Shown here in pieces: positions 1-6,140 of a stretch of 8,412 bases of DNA. The DNA is taken from positions 1 to 8,412 of the forward strand of contig JANPGC010000045.1 of NCBI GenBank assembly GCA_031423755.1. Reading direction: 5' to 3'. Made by a program: the position numbers and the translations under genes. Origin of the DNA: JANMEX01 sp031423755 (lineage in GTDB: Bacteria > Pseudomonadota > Alphaproteobacteria > Rhizobiales > Rhizobiaceae). The notes under the pieces are model-generated. The model worked only from the letters and a program-made list of their open reading frames with translations. It was not told the origin of the DNA and did no database searches. Each line of letters opens with the position of its first letter. The stretch's first letter is position 1.

Positions 1-1
1 A

Positions 2-829
2 AACCTGATTACTTCGGGCATTGGCCTCACCGAGAAGCGCGTGGACGGCCTGCAAGGGGCGGGTCTTGATCATGTGCAGCTTTCCATTCAGGGCGTCGAC
101 GCCGCCATGGCCGATCATGTCGCCGGATATCGCGGCGGCTACGACCGCAAGATCGCCGTGGCGCAGTGGGTAAGCGTCCGCAACATTCCGCTGACGGTGA
201 ACGCCGTCTGCCACCGGCAGAATTTTGACCGGCTCGGCGAGATGATCGCACTGGCGGTCAGGCTTGGCGCGCGGCGGCTGGAAGTGGCGACCGTCCAGTT
301 TCACGGCTGGGCGCTGGCCAACCGCAACCAGCTGATGCCGACAGTGGAACAGGCAAAAATCGCAACGGACACGATCATTGCCGCGCGCGAGCGCCTCAAA
401 GGCGTGTTGGTCATCGACTATGTGCCGGCGGACTACCACGCCACGTTTCCCAAGGCCTGCATGGGCGGCTGGGGGCAGACGGGCCTCAACATCGACCCAA
501 CAGGCAAGGTGCTGCCCTGCCATGCGGCGGAGACCATCAGGGGGCTTGAATTCGACAATGTGCGCGAGCGCCCGCTGTCCGACATCTGGTTCAAGGGCGC
601 GGCGTTCAACGCGTTCCGCGGCCAGGACTGGATGCAGGAGCCGTGCCGTAGCTGCGAGCGGCGCGAACTCGATTTCGGCGGCTGCCGCTGCCAGGCGATG
701 GCGCTTGCCAATGACCCCGCCGCCACCGATCCGGTCTGTTCCCGCTCGCCGTTGCATTCCAAGATTGCCGACATCACCAACGCCGTCTTGACCGCAGCCG
801 AAACGCCCTTCGTCTATCGCGGCAGATAG
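2..829 (+). CDS. pqqE: PqqE, PQQ peptide cyclase (radical SAM/SPASM), 5'-truncated by the window edge
   Basis: PqqE is a cytoplasmic radical SAM enzyme. With PqqD as peptide chaperone it forms the Glu-Tyr carbon-carbon bond in the precursor peptide PqqA, an early step of PQQ synthesis. The reading frame is open from base 2, so the gene begins upstream. The 276 visible residues cover most of the usual 370-390; the CxxxCxxC radical SAM cluster motif is outside the window. Visible PqqE hallmarks are NLITSGIGLTEKRVDGL at the left edge and GLDHVQLSIQG just after. The C-terminal SPASM region keeps seven cysteines, at codons 458, 518, 644, 653, 683, 689 and 737, in the motifs ACMGG, LPCHAA, EPCRSCERR, FGGCRCQA and DPVCSRSPLH; in the family these bind auxiliary Fe-S clusters. 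The GTG at base 41 is an internal valine, not the start. The rest of a pqq operon presumably lies to the left. The gene ends with TAG and no obvious terminator. Confidence 0.95.
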   Translation, partial: NLITSGIGLTEKRVDGLQGAGLDHVQLSIQGVDAAMADHVAGYRGGYDRKIAVAQWVSVRNIPLTVNAVCHRQNFDRLGEMIALAVRLGARRLEVATVQFHGWALANRNQLMPTVEQAKIATDTIIAARERLKGVLVIDYVPADYHATFPKACMGGWGQTGLNIDPTGKVLPCHAAETIRGLEFDNVRERPLSDIWFKGAAFNAFRGQDWMQEPCRSCERRELDFGGCRCQAMALANDPAATDPVCSRSPLHSKIADITNAVLTAAETPFVYRGR

Positions 830-863
830 CCGCTTCATTTCGTTGTGAAAATCTTTGGCAGCC

Positions 864-882
864 GCCCCATGGCCCTTGGGGC
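864..882. other. small GC-rich stem-loop after pqqE
   Basis: GCCCCA (864-869) pairs with TGGGGC (877-882) around a 7-base loop, 34 bases after the pqqE stop. No T-rich run follows on either strand, so it is at best a weak or Rho-assisted 3' end signal. Only the inverted repeat itself is directly seen. Confidence 0.3.
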
Positions 883-1007
883 CCGCCCTGCGGCGCATGC
901 AACCCGCAATGGAAGTATTGCGTCATGTCAAAGCGACCGAAAGTCCAATATCGCTACAGATTAACCTTGTGCATGCTGACATTGCAAATTCGGGGGGATT
1001 TTGGCGA

Positions 1008-1022
1008 TGCAATATAATTGCA
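1008..1022 (+). promoter_or_regulatory. perfect dyad overlapping a consensus -10 box, upstream of the DUF1097 gene
   Basis: TGCAAT-ATA-ATTGCA is a perfect 6-base inverted repeat with a 3-base centre. Inside it, 1013-1018 reads TATAAT, a perfect sigma-70 type -10 box. No good -35 box is present at 16-18 bases (the best is the poor TTCGGG at 989-994). Another ATTGCA half-site lies at 981-986. Transcription from this -10 would start near 1025 and give a leader of about 38 bases. The arrangement suggests an operator covering the -10 box, or a promoter needing an activator. This is inference from sequence alone. Confidence 0.4.
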
Positions 1023-1046
1023 CGTTATGGGAGCTTTTCCCCGATA

Positions 1047-1054
1047 AAAGGAGG
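1047..1054 (+). promoter_or_regulatory. strong ribosome binding site fixing a TTG start
   Basis: AAAGGAGG matches the 16S anti-Shine-Dalgarno sequence over eight bases and sits 8 bases before the TTG at 1063. No ATG or GTG start lies nearby in this frame, so the site decides the start codon of the membrane protein gene. Confidence 0.8.
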
Positions 1055-1062
1055 AGGAAAAC

Positions 1063-1575
1063 TTGCCAATATTAACAGCACTTGCCATATCTATCGGCGT
1101 TCTGGGAGGCCTTGCCACTTGGTTATTCATTGGGCCAATGGCGGGACTTGGATTGCAAATCTGGGCGGCGTTCATTGCATGGGCGGCGTTCTATCATTCC
1201 GGCGGCAAAGAAGCAGCCCTGAAGACCAATATACCAGCGCATGTCTTTGGTGCCCTGGTCGGCCTCGTGGCGCTCATTGGAACCACCAGCCTCGCCGGCG
1301 CGCTCGGCGTTCCGGTCGCCGCCGCCATCTGCGTCGCCATCGGCGCGGCGGTCATTGTGCTGGCCGCCAATGTTGCCGCGCTCGGCTCGATACCGTCCTC
1401 GGTCTACGGCTTCGGCTGCTGCGCAGGCTATGCGTTGCTTGCCGGAAAACTCGGTACGCTGACCTCTGTGAGCCTCATCGACAATCCGTTCTTGAACGCG
1501 TCCGCGTCGATGATTGTCGGCGCATTGTTTGGCTATGTATCCGAAAAAATCGGTGGCATGCTGGCCGCGAAGTAG
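1063..1575 (+). CDS. DUF1097-type small integral membrane protein
   Basis: This 170-residue protein is almost entirely hydrophobic. About five membrane segments can be drawn, near residues 2-24, 29-43, 60-82, 86-108 and 117-131, with a further hydrophobic stretch around 145-160. The motifs AFIAWAAFYHSGG and IPSSVYGF, and the overall length, resemble the DUF1097 family (E. coli YcdZ type), whose function is unknown. The start is TTG, chosen for the AAAGGAGG site 8 bases upstream; the next methionine would cut into the first membrane segment. The gene lies 233 bases after pqqE with its own candidate promoter, so it is probably a separate unit. It converges with the minus-strand operon to its right. 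No link to PQQ can be shown beyond position. Family membership was recognised by eye, not by a search. Confidence 0.8.
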   Translation: MPILTALAISIGVLGGLATWLFIGPMAGLGLQIWAAFIAWAAFYHSGGKEAALKTNIPAHVFGALVGLVALIGTTSLAGALGVPVAAAICVAIGAAVIVLAANVAALGSIPSSVYGFGCCAGYALLAGKLGTLTSVSLIDNPFLNASASMIVGALFGYVSEKIGGMLAAK

Positions 1576-1596
1576 TCCGTGTGCCCATGAAAAACA

Positions 1597-1621
1597 CTGC
1601 CGCAGTGCAAAGCTGCGGCAG
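1597..1621 (-). terminator. intrinsic terminator of the minus-strand pedF-to-apbE operon
   Basis: CTGCCGCAG (1597-1605) and CTGCGGCAG (1613-1621) form a perfect 9-bp stem with a 7-base loop. Read on the minus strand, the hairpin starts 12 bases after the apbE stop and is followed directly by TGTTTTTCAT, a short U-tract in RNA. On the plus strand no T-run follows, so it mainly serves the minus strand, although the stem also lies 21 bases after the DUF1097 gene. Confidence 0.75.
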
Positions 1622-1633
1622 AACAACTGCCGC

Positions 1634-2593
1634 TCATGCCGCCGCTGTAAACCGCCGCGCCATACCATCAGACATCAACACCTTCGAGTGCTTGTCTACC
1701 AACAGCACCTCCAGCCCATCTGACCGCGCAGCAAGTTCGAGCGATGCCTTGCTTCCCATCACCATCATCGCCGTCGCATAGGCGTCCGCCAGCGCGCCCG
1801 TCTTGGCAAGCACGGACACCGATGCAAGCTCCACTGGCGAAAATCCCGTTGCCGGATCAAAGATATGGTGAGCAGAAAAGTCTGGCGTGAAGCTGGTCAT
1901 ATAGTCGCCACTCGTCGCCAGAAATCCGCCGCTGACATCAATCGTCCCGATAAGCGCCTCGGGCCTGCGCGGATGGTGCACGGAAATGACATTCGACAAG
2001 GCGCCGATGTGCCCCGGCTCGCCTGTGTCAAATGTGGCGTTTTCGATGCCGTGCGCCGCAAGCTCAGTGGCGACAAGATCGCAGGCGTAGCCTTGCGCGA
2101 TGCCATTGAACGTCAGCTGGCGGCCATGCGTTTCGCTGACCGAAAAATCGCTGAACCCGACTTTTGCCAACGGAACGACGAGATCTTTGCGGCTTGGCGG
2201 CCGCCCCAGTTCCTGCCCCGACCACCAAGCCAGCCATAACGGCTGGACAGTCGGGTCGAACGCGCCGCCGGTCTGATGAAACACGTCCCGGGCGACGGCA
2301 AGAACAGCGCGGAAATGCATCGACGGGTTGGACAGGCGGCCCATCCGGTTCAGCCGTGATATCTCGCTGTCCGGGTCGTGGATGCTCATTGATTTTTCGA
2401 CAGCACGGATTTGTGCGAAGCTGGCGTCGATGGCGGCGTTGACCTGAGCTTCCGATTGTCCGCTCGCCGTGATCGAAACCACCGTGCCAAACGCCGTGGC
2501 GCGCCGGGTTATGGTGGACACTCCGGCAGCGCTTGAACCGCCGAGCCCGGCGGCGGCGAGCGTGAAGATCAAAGTGCGGCGGGTCAGCGTCAT
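1634..2593 (-). CDS. apbE: ApbE-type FAD:protein FMN transferase (NosX-like)
   Basis: ApbE enzymes use FAD and Mg2+ to attach FMN by a phosphoester bond to a Thr or Ser of extracytoplasmic flavoproteins such as NosR, RnfG and NqrC. This 319-residue protein has the usual length. It starts with a signal containing a twin arginine (TRRTLIF then a hydrophobic stretch to about residue 24), so Tat or Sec export is likely. Family motifs in order: SIHDPDSEISRLN (70-82), TGGAFDPTVQPLW (108-120), FNGIAQGYACD (162-172), TSGDY (227-231), HHIFDPATG (242-250) and ALADAYATAM (267-276), with D270 and T274 at the expected metal-site positions. The usual glycine-rich loop reads DTGEPGHIG (189-197), a mild divergence. 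The start overlaps the NosR-like stop as ATGA, with GGGAG 7 bases upstream. Its likely client is that upstream neighbour. In denitrifiers the homologue beside nosR is called nosX. Confidence 0.92.
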   Translation of the reverse strand: MTLTRRTLIFTLAAAGLGGSSAAGVSTITRRATAFGTVVSITASGQSEAQVNAAIDASFAQIRAVEKSMSIHDPDSEISRLNRMGRLSNPSMHFRAVLAVARDVFHQTGGAFDPTVQPLWLAWWSGQELGRPPSRKDLVVPLAKVGFSDFSVSETHGRQLTFNGIAQGYACDLVATELAAHGIENATFDTGEPGHIGALSNVISVHHPRRPEALIGTIDVSGGFLATSGDYMTSFTPDFSAHHIFDPATGFSPVELASVSVLAKTGALADAYATAMMVMGSKASLELAARSDGLEVLLVDKHSKVLMSDGMARRFTAAA

Positions 2594-4719
2594 GCCGGCA
2601 CTCCCGCAAGCTCAACCTTGGGCCGTTTCACAGCCAGCACCTGCGGCACGCACTCTTTGGGGTCGAAGAAAATCTTGACGCAATCAAGGCATTGGAAACA
2701 TTCATCATACTGGATCGCGCCGCTCTTTTCGATGGCGCCGTAGCGGCATTTGACCTTGCACAGCTGGCAGGGCGAGCCGCATTCGGCGCGGCGCGGTATC
2801 CAGTCAAGTATCCGAAGCTTGCCACCAATGGCCATCAAGGCGCCAAGCGGGCAGAGGTAGCGGCAGAAGGCCTTGTAGACAAAGAGATTGAGCCCGATCA
2901 ACAGCAGCGCATAAATCACAAACGGCGCGGAGCGCACGAAATAGAGCGTGATTGATGTCTTGAACGGCTCGATCTCGGCCAACTTCTCGGCCATGGCCGA
3001 TTGCGAAGCAGCAGCCGCAATGATGACCGCGAGCGAGACATATTTCAGCTTGCGCAAATGAACATCAAGTTCCGGCGCGACGCGCCACTGCCGGATGTTC
3101 AGCCCTCGGCTGATCTCGGCGAACAGTTCCTGCAACGCCCCGAACGGGCAAAGCCAGCCGCAAAACGTACCGCGCCCCCATACAATGAACGTCGCCAGCG
3201 TGAACACCCACAGCACAAGCGATGGCGGATCCCAAAGAAGGAAAGCGAAGTCACGGGTGGTTACCGCCGCCTTGACTGCACCGATTAGGGTGACAATCGA
3301 CAACTGCGCCTGCGCATACCAGCCGATGAAGCCGAGCGTGAAGGCGAGGAATGCGAGGCGGAAGGCCGTGAACAGGCCCTCATGCCGCGTCAGCTGCCGC
3401 TGGAAAATCAGCGCAAGCGAAAGCATGACCAAAGCTGCGCCAATGATGATCAGATCAGCCGCGCGGGCCTGCCAAACCGCCCGCCAACCCTCCGCCGAAA
3501 CTTCCGCCGCCGCCGCGCGCACATAATAGTCTTGCGGCCAGTTGACGGGCATCGGCACATCGACGGACACAAGGTCGGGATAGATGATTCCCTTCTTGCG
3601 GGTGATGTGCGGAACCACGTCGAACGCCGAGGCCGGATCGAAGCCTGCCTGTGCCGGGATCTTGAGGATCATCACTTCTTGCGAGGGCACATCCTTCAGC
3701 GGCAGGGTTCTGCTGAAAGCCATGTCGCGCACAACGATTGGCAGTCCGGATTGTTTGACGGCCAGACGGTCTGGTACGGAGCCGGGCGTCCAGTCCTCGC
3801 CCATCGCGCTCCAGCGCCCGGCGCTGATGATCAGCACCGTTGACTGCCCGTCAGGCAGGTCCGAGACAAGCTTTTTGTAAGCGGCATCGCCCAAGAGATT
3901 GCGCCCGACAGTCGGCACCAGAGGGTCGGCCACATAGAGCTTGAAAAACGCGTCACCGGGCCTTGCCAGCGCCTCTTCGTCCAGCCCTTCGGCGATGGTA
4001 CCGGCGAAGGCCTTTTCCGCCTCGGCGTTGCTCAAAGTCAGCGGCACCACCAGCCCAGAGTCGATAAGCCCCTGCCACGTCTGCTGCCCGAACTTTTCAA
4101 CATCCGGCTTGGCGGGGTTGGCCGAAGCGCTTGAACCCGCATAGCCGAGCTTTGCCCGTGCGACCTTGATGGCGGATGACAGAATTGATTGGTTCATGAT
4201 CAACACAGAGGCCGTGGCCTTGGCGACGCCGTCGATATATTGCGCCGAGCTTGACGCCTTCTCGGCGCTGTTGATGTTGGAGCCGACTTTGATCGACTTG
4301 CCCAGCTGCTTGCCGCGGTATTGCTCGAGAAATTTGACCAGCGGCTCCTGACCGAGCCCGTCAAGGAACACCGGCTCATGGTGCGATAGAATGCGCACTT
4401 CGAGAAATGTCCCGTCCGGGGCGAGCGAGACCAGCATGTTCGGCGGTGTGCCGGAGAAACCCGGGATTGGCGCGAGGTCGCCGGTCTCAAATATCCAGCC
4501 CGCCAGATTGGCCTCGCCGGCACCGCCGTTGAACAGCGGGTAGACCGGAAAGTTGGCATCGCGCTCGCCAATCGACATCGGGGCAGGGAACAGCCGTGCA
4601 AGATCCTCGCGCGACAGCGTCTGCGCGATGGCGCTTGGCAGCATACAAAGCATTGCCAGCGCGGCGAGCAGACAGACGGACAGAGCGGTCAACAATCCGG
4701 CTGGAGACCACCTGCGCAT
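2590..4719 (-). CDS. NosR/NirI-like membrane FMN-binding iron-sulfur protein
   Basis: At 709 residues this matches the NosR architecture. It has a signal or first membrane segment (about 8-32, ending PSAIAQ) and a periplasmic FMN-binding domain with HHEPVF (113-118) and the flavin-attachment motif DGVAKAT (163-169; Thr169 the predicted FMN site). A long periplasmic stretch runs to about 415. About five membrane helices follow (roughly 420-438, 450-470, 497-515, 558-575, 598-616), with two CxxxCP motifs, C520/C524 and C619/C623. The C-terminal ferredoxin part carries C647, C651, C654, C658 and C674, C677, C680, C690, fitting two 4Fe-4S clusters. NosR feeds electrons to, or helps mature, nitrous oxide reductase, but no nosZDFYL is visible. 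The gene begins 7 bases after the binding-protein stop, with GAGGG as ribosome site, and overlaps apbE by four bases. I infer a role in electron transfer coupled to the PQQ-linked genes; a denitrification role cannot be excluded from this window. Confidence 0.88.
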   Translation of the reverse strand: MRRWSPAGLLTALSVCLLAALAMLCMLPSAIAQTLSREDLARLFPAPMSIGERDANFPVYPLFNGGAGEANLAGWIFETGDLAPIPGFSGTPPNMLVSLAPDGTFLEVRILSHHEPVFLDGLGQEPLVKFLEQYRGKQLGKSIKVGSNINSAEKASSSAQYIDGVAKATASVLIMNQSILSSAIKVARAKLGYAGSSASANPAKPDVEKFGQQTWQGLIDSGLVVPLTLSNAEAEKAFAGTIAEGLDEEALARPGDAFFKLYVADPLVPTVGRNLLGDAAYKKLVSDLPDGQSTVLIISAGRWSAMGEDWTPGSVPDRLAVKQSGLPIVVRDMAFSRTLPLKDVPSQEVMILKIPAQAGFDPASAFDVVPHITRKKGIIYPDLVSVDVPMPVNWPQDYYVRAAAAEVSAEGWRAVWQARAADLIIIGAALVMLSLALIFQRQLTRHEGLFTAFRLAFLAFTLGFIGWYAQAQLSIVTLIGAVKAAVTTRDFAFLLWDPPSLVLWVFTLATFIVWGRGTFCGWLCPFGALQELFAEISRGLNIRQWRVAPELDVHLRKLKYVSLAVIIAAAASQSAMAEKLAEIEPFKTSITLYFVRSAPFVIYALLLIGLNLFVYKAFCRYLCPLGALMAIGGKLRILDWIPRRAECGSPCQLCKVKCRYGAIEKSGAIQYDECFQCLDCVKIFFDPKECVPQVLAVKRPKVELAGVPA

Positions 4720-4726
4720 CGCACCC

Positions 4727-5605
4727 TCACTCTTCGGGCGCTGGCGGCGGGCTGTAGGTCAGCCCGTATTTGGCAAAGGCCGCCGCGACGCGTCCGTCGG
4801 CAACCGCCGTGACGATCGCTTCCTCTGTGGCATAGAAGAGGTCGCGGTAGTTCATCCGCACGGCAAAACCATATTTCCAGTTGCCCTGGCTCAAGCCGGG
4901 AGGCGTGGCTTTGCTGACGCCATAATTGCCGCGTCTGTCCCCAGCCTTGTTCAATTCAAACTCGATCTGCGACAGCGGTCCCATCAGCCCGGCCGCCTCA
5001 CCGGACACCAGTTCTTGCGCCGCCGCTGCGATGTCCTTGCGGTGCAAAATGTTCTTTATGATGCCGCCGCCAGCGAAACTGCCAAGATAAAAGTCGGCTA
5101 TCGAATCATTCTCGACCGCGATCTTGTATTCAGTGAAATCGGTCATCGTCGGCACGTCGCCAAGCGCGGACTTGCTCCAGGCCAGTATCGTCTTCTCGCT
5201 GGCGTAAGCGCCGCCCATCACCACCATGTCGTTGCGCAGCGACAGCTCAGGGTCGAGCGGCATGTGCAGCATGATGTTGACGACAGAACCGCCGACAAGC
5301 GGCCCGCGCCAGACATGATTGCGCAAATCCGCATCGACATTTTCGTCGGCGTTGCGCAGTTCAAACACCGGCTTGACGCCGAGCGCCTGCGCGATGATCT
5401 TGCCGACTTCGATATCAGTGCCTTTGATTTCGCCGTTTTCTTCAAAGGAATAGGGCGGATAGTCACGGTAAGCGCCGATGATGACAGTGCCGCGCGCGAT
5501 GATCTCATCCAGCGTGTCGCCGGGCGATCCCGTGGATTGGGCAAACAGCGGCTGCGTCAGCAAACAGGCTGACAGAAGCGCCAAGATTGTCCGGCGCATG
5601 AACAT
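4727..5605 (-). CDS. periplasmic family-3 solute-binding protein, probably quinoprotein-dehydrogenase associated
   Basis: This 292-residue protein has a signal peptide (MRRTILALLSACLLTQPLFAQ, cut near residue 23). The fold is that of family-3 (amino-acid type) binding proteins: RGTVIIGAYRDYPPYSF (38-54), then GTDIEVGKIIAQALG (62-76), and a C-terminal AIVTAVADGRVAAAFAKYGL (263-282). A distinctive stretch DADLRNHVWRGPLVGGS (91-107) differs from ordinary amino-acid binders. Proteins of this fold next to PQQ dehydrogenases (MoxJ, XoxJ and relatives) are accessory or maturation factors rather than transporters; I place this one with them mainly from context. No permease or ATPase adjoins it. The start overlaps the cytochrome stop by one base (TAATG), indicating translational coupling; a second Met two codons on is an alternative start. 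An ordinary substrate-binding role remains possible. Confidence 0.75.
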   Translation of the reverse strand: MFMRRTILALLSACLLTQPLFAQSTGSPGDTLDEIIARGTVIIGAYRDYPPYSFEENGEIKGTDIEVGKIIAQALGVKPVFELRNADENVDADLRNHVWRGPLVGGSVVNIMLHMPLDPELSLRNDMVVMGGAYASEKTILAWSKSALGDVPTMTDFTEYKIAVENDSIADFYLGSFAGGGIIKNILHRKDIAAAAQELVSGEAAGLMGPLSQIEFELNKAGDRRGNYGVSKATPPGLSQGNWKYGFAVRMNYRDLFYATEEAIVTAVADGRVAAAFAKYGLTYSPPPAPEE

Positions 5606-6036
5606 TATTCTTTGGGGCGGGTTTCAATGTAGGAGCGGATCGCCCACATGGCTTCCTGCGCGAATATGCCTTCAAACTTCGGCATCTTTGTCAGGCCGTT
5701 CTGGGTGTAGCCAAGACGGATGCGCTCCATAAACCATTCATCTCCGAGCTTGCCTTCGTCCAGATAGCGAAGGTCGGGCGCCATGCCGCCGGAAATAACC
5801 TCAAGTCCGTGGCAGCGGGCGCAATTCTGGTTATACCCCGACGCGCCAATCTTCACCGCCAGATCATACTGCGCCTTGTCGGCGCGATAGGGGTTTTCCT
5901 TCAGCCATTCTGTTCCGGCAGGGTTAAGACCGCTGACATCAATTGGTTGGGGCTGGACGTCGCCATGACCATAGGCCACAGCGACAAGCGCGCCCATGAC
6001 AGCGGCGGCAGCGAGCAAAGTTGGAAATTTTCGCAT
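5605..6036 (-). CDS. pedF: cytochrome c-550, PedF-like
   Basis: This is a 143-residue exported monohaem cytochrome c. The N-terminal signal (MRKFPTLLAAAAVMGALVAVAYG) is cut near residue 23. Haem attaches at NCARCHGL, with C72, C75 and H76. M118 in TKMPKFEG is the likely sixth iron ligand (M103 is another candidate). The C-terminal helix EAMWAIRSYIETRPK is typical of class I cytochromes c. The mature N-terminus HGDVQPQPIDVSGL and the whole layout match cytochrome c-550 of the PedF type, which accepts electrons from PQQ-dependent alcohol dehydrogenases in Pseudomonas and passes them to the respiratory chain. It is the first gene of the four-gene minus-strand operon, with a clear GGAGG site. Its partner dehydrogenase is not in the window. 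Identity is from motif recognition; the exact subfamily should be treated as likely. Confidence 0.85.
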   Translation of the reverse strand: MRKFPTLLAAAAVMGALVAVAYGHGDVQPQPIDVSGLNPAGTEWLKENPYRADKAQYDLAVKIGASGYNQNCARCHGLEVISGGMAPDLRYLDEGKLGDEWFMERIRLGYTQNGLTKMPKFEGIFAQEAMWAIRSYIETRPKE

Positions 6037-6042
6037 GAACGT

Positions 6043-6047
6043 CCTCC
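6043..6047 (-). promoter_or_regulatory. ribosome binding site of the pedF-like gene
   Basis: Read on the minus strand, GGAGG lies 6 bases before the ATG at 6036. It is the strongest such site in the minus-strand operon and marks this gene as the operon's first, with later genes coupled by overlaps or very short gaps. Confidence 0.75.
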
Positions 6048-6106
6048 AAACATGGAGAGACGCCTAACAAACGGCGCGCGCCAAAACCACTGGACTTTGG
6101 TGCACA

Positions 6107-6134
6107 TTGAACGTCCGCGCAACGGGTCTATGCT
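6107..6134 (+). promoter_or_regulatory. candidate sigma-70 promoter of the plus-strand pair
   Basis: TTGAAC (6107-6112) and TATGCT (6129-6134) are separated by 16 bases, each matching consensus at four of six positions. Transcription would begin about 6141, at the ATG itself, implying a leaderless or nearly leaderless message. That fits the lack of a ribosome site before 6141. Low-quality matches like this arise by chance. Confidence 0.3.
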
Positions 6135-6140
6135 GATCCC

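Larger units (their letters stand above)
6037..6140. promoter_or_regulatory. divergent intergenic control region between the minus operon and the plus-strand pair
   Basis: This 104-base gap must hold both promoters unless transcription enters from elsewhere. It contains the palindrome GGCGCGCGCC (6073-6082) and an inverted pair CCAAA/TTTGG (6081-6085 and 6096-6100). TGAACGTCC occurs at 6108-6116 and again at 6036-6044, overlapping the pedF-like start. A shared regulator acting on both directions is plausible but not shown. No clear minus-strand -35/-10 pair was found. Confidence 0.5.

Noticed and set aside
855..1781. A 308-residue plus-strand open frame spanning the pqqE downstream gap, the DUF1097 gene and the end of apbE
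   Set aside because: It overlaps two well-supported genes in another frame or strand, is rich in Arg/His/Cys with no family motif, and has no ribosome site.
4553..5572. A 339-residue plus-strand open frame antisense to the NosR-like and binding-protein genes
   Set aside because: Arg/Asp/Ala-rich shadow of GC-rich coding DNA; the minus-strand proteins have clear domains and signals.
2590..6036. A denitrification (nos) cluster
   Set aside because: Only NosR-like and NosX-like genes are present; no nosZ, nosD, nosF, nosY or nosL is visible, and the other operon members are PQQ-linked types. The genome outside the window is unseen.
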